Part shown: positions 10,537 to 19,198 of the stretch, piece after piece
Layout: the number at the start of each line of letters is the position of its first letter
How positions within the stretch are numbered: the stretch's first letter is position 1
NCBI GenBank assembly: GCA_905235135.1
Contig: CAJOKR010000022.1
Coordinates: 1-36,136, forward strand
Direction of reading: 5' to 3'
DNA: 36,136 bases
Origin: an uncultured Bacteroidales bacterium
GTDB taxonomy: Bacteria > Bacteroidota > Bacteroidia > Bacteroidales > WCHB1-69
Notes under the pieces: model-generated
Database searches by the model: none
What the model was told of the DNA's origin: nothing
Seen by the model: only the letters and a program-made list of their open reading frames with translations
Position numbers and translations under genes: made by a program

Positions 10537-10558
10537 GAGACGCAAAATATTGCGTCTC
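10537..10558. repeat. Palindromic repeat GAGACGCAAAA/TATTGCGTCTC
   Basis: Arms of 11 bases with one mismatch, in the gap between paralogues 4 and 3. Flanks match those at 13494-13580 (TGTGTGGGGTTA on one side, TCTACTTCGTG on the other), so the two are copies of one larger element that includes the adjacent leader hairpin at 10574-10586. Confidence 0.7.
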
Positions 10559-10573
10559 TACTTCGTGCGTATT

Positions 10574-10586
10574 GTCCCTTCGGGAC
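10574..10586. repeat. Leader hairpin GTCCC-TTC-GGGAC
   Basis: Perfect 5-bp stem with a 3-base loop, next to CTTAAGGA. It is equivalent in position to hairpins at 12065-12077 and 13550-13560, whose stems differ in sequence but remain paired. On the minus strand it lies downstream of paralogue 3 and upstream of paralogue 4. Confidence 0.6.
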
Positions 10587-10615
10587 TGCTTAAGGATTAT
10601 TCTTTATTCTGCATT

Positions 10616-12103
10616 TTAATTGTCTTTCACGCAACGGACGGAAAAGCCATCTTTCCTAGCCCCGACTCCATATGTACCTGCAGAGCCCGATCCAACACTA
10701 CTCCAATCTCTGTCCATCTCTCGTCGATACGCATATGCAGTATTATTTTCATCAATTGAAGTAGTATAGAAAACCGCTTTATAACTATAATTAACACAGC
10801 CTTCGCTATAATTGGAATATGCGTCACTCCTATAATAACCGACTGGCCATGCTGAAAAACGTGTGGCATTGCCCTTACCATAATTATTACCTGGGCCACA
10901 ATAATGATTATAACTGCTAATACCAGCCCAGCATCCATTTTCCGTCAATGATCGTGCAATACTTCCATCTTCTCCATTGCATCTAAATCTCAAAACACTA
11001 TTTACATAATCGGCCATTTGATTCCATTCTGATTTACTGGGCACGTGCCAACCATCGGGACAAATACCCTGGACACCGGAAGGGTTGGCATCCGAAGAGG
11101 CCGCGCCATGCATTACCGCCGCCCAATTATATAGGTAGCCGCAGCGCTCAAAAATCGCCGCCGACATCGGAGAGGTGTATCCTTCATAACGGTAAGGAAT
11201 AGTGTATGAAGAACTGGATCCTAACGCGATGAAAGTACCATCGGCGTAGTGGGTGGTGCGGAGGTTTTCGCGCATCCAGCACTGTTCCCCGAGGACCACG
11301 GTTTTATAGACATTGCCGTCGTAATCCTGAACGGTACCGCAATCGGTAGGATGGTTGTTGGTAATCGTATTATTGATCAACGTGGCATCGTGGCCGGCCA
11401 CCGCAGCCCCGTCATCGCCCCGATTGTCCGTAACCACACAGTTGAGCAGTTGGGCGTTGTTGCGCACATACACACCACCGCCTTTCGCGTTGCGAAACTC
11501 ATCGTCAATGGCATCGCACTCCTTGATGACACAGAAACGAGCCGTGCCACCGTCCAACAACAATCCGCCGCCATAGGTGGTGGTGAAGCCGTTACGCACC
11601 ACACAGCCATCTATCTCACCCATCACTGTGGCAATTCGTTTCGTGCCCAATCCATAGGAAGCTCCACTGATAATGGTACACCACGTGTTATCGGTCCAAT
11701 GGCTGTTCATGCCCGGGAGCCGCCGCATTGAGGTGTCCGTACCCGCGCTGACCGTCTTGAATCCGCCCATTACCTTCACTCCCGCAGGTATGGTCAGCCC
11801 CGACTCCACGTAAGATCCGGCCTTCACAAAGACATTGCCGCTGCCTGCGCCAGTGCTATCGACAATCGCCGCAAGGCCAGCTGTGATGGTTTGCTTCGCT
11901 GTCTCCCAGGTTAGACCGTCGTTGTCATTGCTGCCCGATGTCGACACGAAGATGTTCGTCTGCGCCTGTGACAGCATGGTACATAGGCACAGTATCGCAA
12001 GGGCTATAATGCGCCGAGCAACTGTTTGCACTTTGGGTGATGATAACTGTTCTACCGAGCTCTTGCCCCTTAGGGGCTGCTTAAGGAATATATTTTTGTT
12101 CAT
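10616..12103 (-). CDS. Secreted beta-helix protein with C-terminal FISUMP domain (paralogue 3)
   Basis: 495 residues from the ATG at 12103. The hydrophobic signal segment (RRIIALAILCLCTMLSQAQ) starts only at about residue 30. The first ~28 residues (MNKNIFLKQPLRGKSS...) are encoded by a copy of the leader hairpin element also seen before two sister genes, so the true start is uncertain; no other Met precedes the signal segment. Residues about 50-250 are the beta-helix domain (FVSTSGSNDNDGLTWETAK). Residues about 254-494 are the FISUMP domain (QDYDGNVYKTVVLGEQCWMR, NLRTTHYADG, GICPDGWHVPS, FSVRCVKDN). It is separated from paralogue 4 by about 140 bp carrying a palindromic repeat. Confidence 0.88.
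   Translation of the reverse strand: MNKNIFLKQPLRGKSSVEQLSSPKVQTVARRIIALAILCLCTMLSQAQTNIFVSTSGSNDNDGLTWETAKQTITAGLAAIVDSTGAGSGNVFVKAGSYVESGLTIPAGVKVMGGFKTVSAGTDTSMRRLPGMNSHWTDNTWCTIISGASYGLGTKRIATVMGEIDGCVVRNGFTTTYGGGLLLDGGTARFCVIKECDAIDDEFRNAKGGGVYVRNNAQLLNCVVTDNRGDDGAAVAGHDATLINNTITNNHPTDCGTVQDYDGNVYKTVVLGEQCWMRENLRTTHYADGTFIALGSSSSYTIPYRYEGYTSPMSAAIFERCGYLYNWAAVMHGAASSDANPSGVQGICPDGWHVPSKSEWNQMADYVNSVLRFRCNGEDGSIARSLTENGCWAGISSYNHYCGPGNNYGKGNATRFSAWPVGYYRSDAYSNYSEGCVNYSYKAVFYTTSIDENNTAYAYRREMDRDWSSVGSGSAGTYGVGARKDGFSVRCVKDN
12065..12077. repeat. Leader hairpin GCCCC-TTA-GGGGC
   Basis: Perfect 5-bp stem followed by TGCTTAAGGAATA, inside the first codons of paralogue 3 (encoding the FLKQPLRGK segment). 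It is a second copy of the leader hairpin element with altered but still complementary stem bases. Confidence 0.6.
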
Positions 12104-12120
12104 ATATATCTGATTTGAGG

Positions 12121-13470
12121 CTAATTACTGCTATTTTTTACGCAACGGACAGAAAATCCTGCGTATGGATACATGGTACTTTGGTCATTTGCACCTTTGC
12201 TGTTTTTACTTAAACAAAAACGCCACGGATTGCTACTACTAATTGTAGATGACCAAAAAAGGACATTTTCACCGTATGAATTATAATTGTTATTAAAAAA
12301 TCCAGAGGCAATAGCACTGAATCTTGTAGCATTATTTGATGATACCTGATAGCCTATATCACAATCGGTGTTAGAAGAAAGCCAACCCTCTTTTGAAGCA
12401 AGAGCCTTTGCTATATATGTGCTATTGCTTCCGCACCAATATCTCGACACGCTCTGCACAAACATAATCATCTGCAAACATTCCGACTGACTCGGAACAT
12501 GCCATCCATCGGGACAAATACCTTGTACATCGGAGGGGTTGGCAGAAGAGGAGGCCGCGCCGTGCATCACCGCCGGCCAGTTGTAGAGGTATCCGCACCT
12601 TACAAAAATGCTGGGATCCTGCAAATGCTGTGCATCGGTCACATAGCCTTTGTAGCGGTAAGGCAGTGTAGAGGAGTTTGTTGTCCCTTCGGGAATGAGC
12701 GTGCCGTCGGCATAGTGGGTGGTGCGGAGGTTCTCGCGCATCCAGCACTGGTCGCCGATCACCACCGTCTTGTAGATGTTGCCATCATAATCGGCCACAA
12801 TGCCGCAATCGGTGGGCCGGTTGCGGGTGATGGTGTTGCTGATGAGGCTGCCGTTGCCGCCGGCCACACCCGCACCCTTGTCGCCCCGGCACTCCGTGAC
12901 CACGCAATTGAGCAGCGTGCCGCCGTTCTGCACGTATGCCCCGCCGCCCTCGGCCGCCACACCATCGTTGTCATTGATGGCTTCACACTCTTTGATGACA
13001 CAGTAGCGCACCATGGCGTTTGCCCCGTCAATCAGCACACCGCCGCCGTAAGTGTCCGTATAACCGTTGCGCACCACACAACCATCCAGTGTCCCATGCA
13101 CCGTGGCAATGCGATGATCGCCTGCGCCTTTGATAATGGTACACCACGTATTATCGTTCCAGTGGAGGTTCGCGCCGGGAAGGTTCCGCAGCGAAGTGTC
13201 GGTACCCGTGGAAGCAGCCGAGAAGCCTCCCATCACGGTCACGCCCGGGAGGATGGTCACTTCGGCAGAGGTTGTGTACGAGCCCGCCTTCACAAAGACC
13301 GTCCCGTTAGTACCAGCCTGTGCGATTCCAGCCGCAAGGGTAGCTTTCGCCGTTTCCCACGAAGCCCCGCTGCTGCTATCGTTTCCTGTCGTCGCTACGA
13401 ATACATTCTGCGCGGAAGCGATGCTCAAGATGAGTTGACACACCATCATGAGCACAACGGTTCTTTGCAT
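12121..13470 (-). CDS. Secreted beta-helix protein with C-terminal FISUMP domain (paralogue 2)
   Basis: I place the start at the ATG at 13470 (MQRTVVLMMVCQLILSIASAQ), giving 449 residues with a conventional signal peptide. The frame stays open to another ATG at 13590, but those 40 extra residues are read through a palindromic repeat and leader hairpin and look spurious. From the chosen start, residues about 22-220 are the beta-helix domain (FVATTGNDSSSGASWETAK). Residues about 222-447 are the FISUMP domain (DYDGNIYKTVVIGDQCWMRE, GICPDGWHVPSQSE, FSVRCVKNSSN). The 5' two thirds are very GC-rich (44 of 60 bases at 12841-12900) and the 3' end AT-rich (23 of 60 G/C at 12181-12240). The stop lies 17 bp before paralogue 3. 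Confidence 0.88.
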   Translation of the reverse strand: MQRTVVLMMVCQLILSIASAQNVFVATTGNDSSSGASWETAKATLAAGIAQAGTNGTVFVKAGSYTTSAEVTILPGVTVMGGFSAASTGTDTSLRNLPGANLHWNDNTWCTIIKGAGDHRIATVHGTLDGCVVRNGYTDTYGGGVLIDGANAMVRYCVIKECEAINDNDGVAAEGGGAYVQNGGTLLNCVVTECRGDKGAGVAGGNGSLISNTITRNRPTDCGIVADYDGNIYKTVVIGDQCWMRENLRTTHYADGTLIPEGTTNSSTLPYRYKGYVTDAQHLQDPSIFVRCGYLYNWPAVMHGAASSSANPSDVQGICPDGWHVPSQSECLQMIMFVQSVSRYWCGSNSTYIAKALASKEGWLSSNTDCDIGYQVSSNNATRFSAIASGFFNNNYNSYGENVLFWSSTISSSNPWRFCLSKNSKGANDQSTMYPYAGFSVRCVKNSSN

Positions 13471-13508
13471 CAGGTTCCACACTGCGCTCCGCTTGTGTGG
13501 GGTTACCC

Positions 13509-13536
13509 GTAAAGACGCAAAATTTTGCGTCTCTAC
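13509..13536. repeat. 28-bp palindrome GTAAAGACGCAAAA/TTTTGCGTCTCTAC
   Basis: 14-base arms with one mismatch, upstream of the signal-peptide start of paralogue 2. Together with the hairpin at 13550-13560 it forms the same element as at 10537-10586. Confidence 0.75.
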
Positions 13537-13549
13537 TTCGTGTGCATTA

Positions 13550-13560
13550 CCTCTTCGAGG
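13550..13560. repeat. Leader hairpin CCTC-TTC-GAGG
   Basis: 4-bp stem, 3-base loop, followed by CCGCTTAAGGAATA. Third copy of the leader hairpin, again with changed yet complementary stem bases. Confidence 0.55.
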
Positions 13561-13613
13561 CCGCTTAAGGAATAATTCTGCATTCATCATTCTTGATTCT
13601 TAATTCCCAATTC

Positions 13614-14981
13614 TTAATTATTCTTCACGCAACGGACGGAATAGCCATTTCTCTTGTTATATCCGTTACTCAAGAGAGTGGCATTGCCGCTACTAAGGTA
13701 ACGCATATATGCCGTATTGTCATTATTGTTTTGCGTGGCAGTCCAAAACAAGGCTTCAAGACCCAAATTCGAAAAGCTATTATCCACATATCTTCCAGCA
13801 GGCAATGCAGAGAAACGTGTGGCATTGTTGGTGGAAGGAGTACTTCCTACACTACAATCGTTCGACCCATTCCATCCCGTTTTGGCCGCAAGGGATTTGC
13901 CTATGTTATTACTGTTGTTGTTGCACCAATAGCGACGTTGATTTTTCAGGAAGTTTTCCATTTGGGTCCACTCTCCGTTGGAAGGCACATGCCAGCCGTC
14001 GGGACAAATACCTTGCACAGCGCTCGGCACAGCAGTAGTGCTCGCCTCTCCATGCATCACCGCCAACCAGTTGTAAAGCAAACCATATTGAACGTAAGCA
14101 TCCGACAAATCTGTATTCTTGTAATAGGCACCATACGTGTTGCTGGTCCCACCTGTCAAATGGGTGATGGCCGTGCTGTCAGGGTAATGGGTGGTGCGCA
14201 GGTTCTCTTTCATCCAGCATTGGGTGCCGATCAGCACCGTGTTGTAGTAGTTGCCATCCACATCCACCACATAGCCGCAGTGGGACGGGTAATTGCGGGT
14301 AATCGTGTTGTTGATGAGGTAGCCGTCCTCACCGGCCACTCCCACGCCGTTGTCGGCCCGGCATTCGGTCACCACGCTGTTGATGAGTGTGCCGTTGTTG
14401 CGGATATAGACTCCGCCGCCCTCGGCGTTGTTTTCGTAGTCGTTGATGGCTTCACACTCCTTGACAACACAATAGCGAACCGTCGCACCTTCCCCGTCAA
14501 TGAGCACCCCACCGCCATAGTCTTGTACACTGCCGGCCCGGATCACACAGCCCTCCAACAGTCCATGCACGGTGGCGATGCGGTAGCTCGCAATTCCGTA
14601 CTCCTTGCCAGAGATAATCGTACACCAGGCATTATCTGTCCAGTGGCTGTTCACGCCGGGCAGCCGCCGCTGGGTAGTGTCAGTGCCGGTTGATGATTGC
14701 CGATAGCCGCCCTGCACTCGCACGCCAATGGGAATATTCAGCTGAGCACTAACGACATAGCTGCCAGCCTTCACACAAACAGTGCCATCTGTGCCCGCCG
14801 CCGTGATTCCCGCCGCAATGGTCTTCTTGGCGGTCTCCCATGTGGTACCATCGCCGCTGTCATCCGCAGCCGCGGCGGAGACGAAAACACTCGTCTGTGC
14901 AAAACTCTGCATCAAAAACAAGAGCAACAGAGACAAAAAAATGCTCCGTCGCTCTATTTTTCTATACTTTTCAGAAAACAT
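13614..14981 (-). CDS. Secreted beta-helix protein with C-terminal FISUMP domain (paralogue 1)
   Basis: 455 residues, first of the tandem set in transcription order. The signal peptide spans about residues 11-29 (RRSIFLSLLLLFLMQSFAQ) after a charged N-region. Residues about 31-234 are the beta-helix domain (FVSAAAADDSGDGTTWETAK, later GGGVLIDGEGATVRYCVVKE). Residues about 235-453 are the FISUMP domain (VDVDGNYYNTVLIGTQCWMK, ENLRTTHYPDST, GICPDGWHVPSNGEW, YSVRCVKNN). A Bacteroidales-type promoter lies directly upstream, so this gene probably begins a transcript running through paralogues 2-4 to the giant adhesin. Function unknown beyond a likely cell-surface role. Confidence 0.9.
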   Translation of the reverse strand: MFSEKYRKIERRSIFLSLLLLFLMQSFAQTSVFVSAAAADDSGDGTTWETAKKTIAAGITAAGTDGTVCVKAGSYVVSAQLNIPIGVRVQGGYRQSSTGTDTTQRRLPGVNSHWTDNAWCTIISGKEYGIASYRIATVHGLLEGCVIRAGSVQDYGGGVLIDGEGATVRYCVVKECEAINDYENNAEGGGVYIRNNGTLINSVVTECRADNGVGVAGEDGYLINNTITRNYPSHCGYVVDVDGNYYNTVLIGTQCWMKENLRTTHYPDSTAITHLTGGTSNTYGAYYKNTDLSDAYVQYGLLYNWLAVMHGEASTTAVPSAVQGICPDGWHVPSNGEWTQMENFLKNQRRYWCNNNSNNIGKSLAAKTGWNGSNDCSVGSTPSTNNATRFSALPAGRYVDNSFSNLGLEALFWTATQNNNDNTAYMRYLSSGNATLLSNGYNKRNGYSVRCVKNN

Positions 14982-15013
14982 ATCCGTGGTAAATTATTCA
15001 ATTACAGTGGCTG

Positions 15014-15050
15014 CAAAGATACGTTTTTTTTTGCAAACTACAGAAAATAA
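15014..15050 (-). promoter_or_regulatory. Putative Bacteroidales sigma-ABfr promoter
   Basis: On the minus strand TATCTTTG (15021-15014) matches the Bacteroidales -7 consensus TAnnTTTG. A T-rich TTTTC stretch lies about 21 nt upstream where the weakly conserved -33 element is expected. The start codon of the first beta-helix/FISUMP gene lies about 30 bp downstream. This is the only good match to the consensus I found in intergenic sequence here. Confidence 0.5.
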
Positions 15051-15153
15051 CAAACACACGGATGTTTGTAAGTTCGAAGCGGCCTTACCGCCTCCTAAAC
15101 ATGCTTATTGTTGTCTTTGAGTTCATCAACGGGAGACACCGAATAGCAGACTG

Positions 15154-16773
15154 TTAATCCCACAGAATAAGGTACTCCCCAATTTCAAACTGTTCAATAG
15201 CACCCGTCCATCCTGTATAGACTTTCAATCCCTGCAAATCATAGTAACTCAAAGGACCGCCGCACGACTCTACTGTGGTTTTCTTGAGCTTGTGGTCGGA
15301 AATATAGGATTTGAACGAGTCTTTGAGATGTAGTCTCCGTTCGTCAGCCTGGAAATAGATCGGGTTCACAACACTTGACCTTTGGTCGAAGCCGACCCCG
15401 ATGCTTTCGACAGTCTTTCCGTCCCAACTCCCGGCACCGAAGAGAGGTCTTCCTTTTTGGTAGAACGTGGCCATCGCCTGAAATCCCACCATCTCGTCGT
15501 TGTCATTGTCATAGTGTTCCACCACCACAGAGTCATACAGGTATTTTACCGTCTTGGGGATGTCGGACAATTTCATGTTGATTTTGATGGGGCCGACACC
15601 TTTGCTGGTAATCTGGGTGTTGGCCAAAAGTTCCGGATCTATGTAGCGTGTGGTCACCCCATTGGCAGTTTTCGGATAGGTCTCCACAACGGAGCCATAG
15701 ACATCCAAAGCAGAATAATACTTCGTGCCATGGTCGAACTTGGGCTCAACCGTGAACTCTCCTTTTTCATTGATCACACCGATGTGACGATCTTTCATCA
15801 CAACCGCATGGCCTCCAGAGAAAGGGAAGGCTCGTTCAAATTGCGCAGGGATGGCCTCCTTGCACTTTCGGTTAATGTACCCAAATTTACCATCCTTGAG
15901 GAAAAGAGCTAAATCGGCATCGCCAAAAGCACCTACCTGCTTGTCTAAATCTATCTTCAAAACAACTTTGCCGTTCTTATCCATCCAACCTTGATGGTCA
16001 AGGGCTTCAAAGTAGAAAAGTCCCCCATCTGGATAAATCTCCACGTAGTCTGTGGTGAGAACCTCTTTCCCTTTTTTGTCATATAAAGTCTTGAATGTCA
16101 ATTGTTCGTTCTTTTCTGCAACGATCCTGTCGTTGTGGAAATCCTGCTTTTCGTAGCTGGGAAATCCCGTAATTACACGTTTGCCGTTTTTGTCGATGTA
16201 GTCACATCCCATTCCCGTCTCCACAGCAGCCAATCCTTCAGAGAAGTCGCCGACGGATTCGAATTGCGGCTCTATGACCACCTTGCCGGAGGTGTTCATG
16301 AACCCCCACAGATACTGGTGAGGTTCCACTTCGACGCTGAACGCTGCCAGTCCTTCGGAGAAGCAGCGCACATGATGGGCTTCTTTGGCCTCGATCTGCA
16401 CCTTGCCCTTGGTGTCGATTGCGGTAGGACAACCGTCTTCCGACACCACCCAGGCAAGGCCTTCGTTGAATTGGGTGGCCTCCATATAGGTGGGTTCCGC
16501 CAAAACAGTGCCGTCCTCCTTCACGTAGCCCCAACGGGTGTCGTTGCCCGTGCCGACACCCACCAACGCCACGCCGTCGCGAAACATATAGGCGCGGTCG
16601 AACTGAGGTTGTATCACCACCTTCCCTTCCATGTCGGCATAACCGAATCTCACGCCGTTGGAGAAAGGGAAGAGCTTCATCGGAGAGATTTGCTGCTTGG
16701 AAGAGGACGAACATGCGGCGAGCAGCAGCGCACAGAATATTGCAACAAAGATTGTTAGTTTGTTGGTTTTCAT
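15154..16773 (-). CDS. WG-repeat lipoprotein (539 aa)
   Basis: The N-terminus is a lipoprotein signal peptide with an LLLAAC lipobox (Cys about residue 21) followed by SSSS, so it is probably anchored in the outer membrane. Residues about 33-350 contain WG-type beta repeats: FGYADMEGKVVIQPQFD, WGYVKEDGTVLAEPTY, WGFMNTSGKVVIEPQFE, GWMDKNGKVV and FGYINRKCKEAIPAQFE. The last ~160 residues (from about GVGPIKINMKLSDIP) form a different domain that I do not recognise. It is a tandem paralogue of the next WG gene: QFNEGLAWVV, AIDTKG and CFSEGLAA are shared at equivalent positions. WG repeats are generally thought to mediate binding; the partner is unknown. Confidence 0.9.
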   Translation of the reverse strand: MKTNKLTIFVAIFCALLLAACSSSSKQQISPMKLFPFSNGVRFGYADMEGKVVIQPQFDRAYMFRDGVALVGVGTGNDTRWGYVKEDGTVLAEPTYMEATQFNEGLAWVVSEDGCPTAIDTKGKVQIEAKEAHHVRCFSEGLAAFSVEVEPHQYLWGFMNTSGKVVIEPQFESVGDFSEGLAAVETGMGCDYIDKNGKRVITGFPSYEKQDFHNDRIVAEKNEQLTFKTLYDKKGKEVLTTDYVEIYPDGGLFYFEALDHQGWMDKNGKVVLKIDLDKQVGAFGDADLALFLKDGKFGYINRKCKEAIPAQFERAFPFSGGHAVVMKDRHIGVINEKGEFTVEPKFDHGTKYYSALDVYGSVVETYPKTANGVTTRYIDPELLANTQITSKGVGPIKINMKLSDIPKTVKYLYDSVVVEHYDNDNDEMVGFQAMATFYQKGRPLFGAGSWDGKTVESIGVGFDQRSSVVNPIYFQADERRLHLKDSFKSYISDHKLKKTTVESCGGPLSYYDLQGLKVYTGWTGAIEQFEIGEYLILWD

Positions 16774-16896
16774 AATAATGATTTTTGGTTATGGGGAATC
16801 GCAACTAATTGTTAATAGTTGACATTCAAAAAGTCAAAGTTCAGTAAGTCAACACACGGGGTTCCTCACGATTGCTGAAAGAACGTGTTTTTCCCT

Positions 16897-18051
16897 TTAT
16901 TTGACACTCTTGTATCGAGTGTGAACCATGTTTCTTACAGACGGATAGGCTGACGTAAGACACTCTACCACCTCATCTTGAGGGTAGTTGTTTCCACCAC
17001 ATGAGTATAGCATCTGCGATTTCGAGGAGACTTTCTTTCCCTTCTCATCAATGATGCTCATCCAGATGTCATCCTCGCTGACAATTGCTCTCCCTTTCGA
17101 AAAAGGGCCTGCTTGAGCATATTGGAAGTCAATGGCGACATCTCCTTTTTTATCGATGTACCCCCAATAGCAATCCCGGTTTTTCACGGCGGCAAGATCA
17201 GCACCAGCAAAGGGAAGTGCCATGCATCCTGAAGTTTCAATCATCCAATTCCCATTTTTGTCTATCCAACCGACCTTTTCGCCCTTCTGCACCAAAAACA
17301 GATCCCCATCAACCTCGATTTCATTATACTCAAAAGGGATAACGGTTTTGCCTGCTTTGTCAATGACACCCCAAAGAGCTGAAGAAGGACCTGAAACGAT
17401 GGCAAGACCATTATGAAAGGGTCGGACTTCGCGAAATTGTTCAGAGATGACCATATTGCCTTTGGTATCAATAAAACCCCAACGATCATCCGTCCTCACG
17501 GCTGCAAGTCCATCTGAGAACCACGCAACCTCACGATAAAGAGGTTCGATGACGATGGAACCTTTCTTGTCGATGAAGCCCCATTGGGGATTGAACAGGT
17601 CTCCCGATACCCAAGCAGCCGCTAACCCCTCTGAGAAACAATAGACACGCAGCAGATCCTTGGCCTCTAACTGAACATTGCCCTTAGTATCGATGGCTTT
17701 GGGATAACCACCATCCTCCACAACCCATGCCAACCCTTCGTTGAACTGCGTAGCCACCTCGTATTGGGGTTCGAGAAGATAGTCACCATTTTCTTTGATG
17801 TAACCGAAACGAGATTCCTCGCCATCCAGAGACTCTGAAACCAATGCTAAACCGTCGCGAAACATGTAGGCAAAAGTGAAACGAGGCTCCACAGCGACTT
17901 TGCCATTTTGCAAATTCACGAAACCCGTTTTTCCATTAGGTTCCTGAAACGGGAACAAGCTTGTCTTGCTTCCTTTATCCGACGAAGAACCACAACTCGC
18001 GAGAGCGAAAGCAAAAACAGCCACCGAGAGGGCAAACAACATTTTCTTCAT
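16897..18051 (-). CDS. WG-repeat lipoprotein (384 aa)
   Basis: Starts MKKMLFALSVAVFAFALASC, a lipoprotein signal with an LASC lipobox (Cys 20). About eight WG repeats fill the protein: TGFVNLQNGKVAVEPRF, RFGYIKENGDYLLEPQYE, WGFIDKKGSIVIEPLY, RWGFIDTKGNMVISEQF, WGVIDKAGKTVIPFEYN, GWIDKNGNWM and WGYIDKKGDVAIDFQYA. Unlike its 539-residue neighbour it has no extra C-terminal domain, only a short tail after the repeats. Close matches across the N-terminal ~150 residues indicate tandem duplication. It lies 123 bp upstream of the longer paralogue and 88 bp downstream of the small FISUMP gene. Confidence 0.9.
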   Translation of the reverse strand: MKKMLFALSVAVFAFALASCGSSSDKGSKTSLFPFQEPNGKTGFVNLQNGKVAVEPRFTFAYMFRDGLALVSESLDGEESRFGYIKENGDYLLEPQYEVATQFNEGLAWVVEDGGYPKAIDTKGNVQLEAKDLLRVYCFSEGLAAAWVSGDLFNPQWGFIDKKGSIVIEPLYREVAWFSDGLAAVRTDDRWGFIDTKGNMVISEQFREVRPFHNGLAIVSGPSSALWGVIDKAGKTVIPFEYNEIEVDGDLFLVQKGEKVGWIDKNGNWMIETSGCMALPFAGADLAAVKNRDCYWGYIDKKGDVAIDFQYAQAGPFSKGRAIVSEDDIWMSIIDEKGKKVSSKSQMLYSCGGNNYPQDEVVECLTSAYPSVRNMVHTRYKSVK

Positions 18052-18139
18052 AATATCTTGATTTATTGATGATTAATTTGACGCTATTTTGGACAAAGGG
18101 GAACCTCCAATGCAGAGAGTTCCTTTTGTTGCTGATATG

Positions 18140-18949
18140 TTAGTCTTTTAAACAGCGGACGGAACAACCATTTGCCTTTTCGTTAGACGTTCCTAACCAC
18201 ATATCTTGGTTCATATTGTTAAATCCGAAAACATATCCGGTTCCTGAGTCGGGATCTTCATCTCTACACCAAAATGAACAATTGATTCCTATACCCCCAT
18301 CTGAATATGGAACTTCTTCCCAATACTCGTAACCGCCAGCGGGGAGAGCCGAGAATCCAGAACTGTTATTGGTTGAAAGCTGATATCCCGGCGTGCATTT
18401 CTCTTCATGAGCCTGCCAAAGCTTTGTGGACGCCAGCGCTTTCGTGATATCATAACTGGTCATTCCTGTAACTTTAAACGCATCTGGCGAATTACAAACA
18501 TACTTGGGATAATTAGACAAATAAGCAGCCAATGTGTCATATTCCGCCTGTATGGGCACATGCCAACCTGTAGGGCACACACCCTGCAACGGACTAGTGA
18601 GATGTGCCTTGTCTGGATTGTTTCGAACTACAGCATACCAATTGTAGAGGTAGCCATAAATGGAGACATTGCTCTCTTTATTTCCTGGATAATACCTGAA
18701 CATCGCCCCTTCTCTTTCTCCTGAATGCTGTTTTCCTAAAGAAATCAACGTACCATCTGCATATTTTGTAGTTTTTAAATTTTCTTTCATCCAGCACTGT
18801 GTACCGATTTGAACCGTATTATAAACATTGCCGTCAATATCCTTGACGGTTGGTGTAGCGGCACACGGTTGGGCATCAGTTTCCGGCTGGGAAAAGCCCA
18901 CTGCTGCAAACAGGGCAAAAAACAACGTAACAATGGTGATTTTTTTCAT
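18140..18949 (-). CDS. Secreted single-domain FISUMP protein
   Basis: I choose the ATG at 18949 (MKKITIVTLFFALFAAVGFSQ, a normal signal peptide), giving 269 residues. The frame extends 19 codons further to 19006, but those residues precede the signal peptide and look untranslated. Nearly the whole mature protein is one FISUMP domain: KDIDGNVYNTVQIGTQCWMK, NLKTTKYADGTLI, GVCPTGWHVPIQAEYDTL, FSALPAGGYEYW and the closing CSVRCLKD. It lacks the beta-helix domain of the four downstream paralogues and may represent the simpler ancestral form. A nine-T run (nine A in the mRNA) ends one base upstream of the start codon. Function unknown. Confidence 0.88.
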   Translation of the reverse strand: MKKITIVTLFFALFAAVGFSQPETDAQPCAATPTVKDIDGNVYNTVQIGTQCWMKENLKTTKYADGTLISLGKQHSGEREGAMFRYYPGNKESNVSIYGYLYNWYAVVRNNPDKAHLTSPLQGVCPTGWHVPIQAEYDTLAAYLSNYPKYVCNSPDAFKVTGMTSYDITKALASTKLWQAHEEKCTPGYQLSTNNSSGFSALPAGGYEYWEEVPYSDGGIGINCSFWCRDEDPDSGTGYVFGFNNMNQDMWLGTSNEKANGCSVRCLKD

Positions 18950-19198
18950 GTTTTTTTTTGATTTAAATGAATAATATGACAATAATTGCACTTTCACTGG
19001 TGTCAACTAGGAAGGCAAAGAACGCCATCCTCTTAATCAACAACACCAAAAGAACTAAAGCCGAGATTCTTTTTTCATGCCACAATCTATTTATTGATTT
19101 TTACAATTTCCATTCTTCGGCAACCTCTACATTTAAATACCACAACTGTTTTCAGGTCACGACGACATGGTGCACATTCCTATAAAGCATCAGCCTAA
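18950..19198. other. A/T-rich intergenic region
   Basis: About 250 bp between the 391-residue exported protein gene and the small FISUMP gene. It is A/T-rich with a nine-T run next to the FISUMP start. I see no clear terminator or TAnnTTTG promoter, but a gap this size is the likeliest break between the tubulin-like operon and the downstream surface-protein genes. Confidence 0.5.

Noticed and set aside
12499-13512. 337-residue plus-strand frame, and similar ones at 9701-10759 and 13593-14693
   Set aside because: Antisense shadows of the beta-helix/FISUMP paralogues; similarity among them only reflects the paralogy of the minus-strand genes.
16774-16896. Possible promoter around GAACTTTG upstream of the longer WG gene
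   Set aside because: The -7 element lacks the leading TA and no -33 match is placed correctly.
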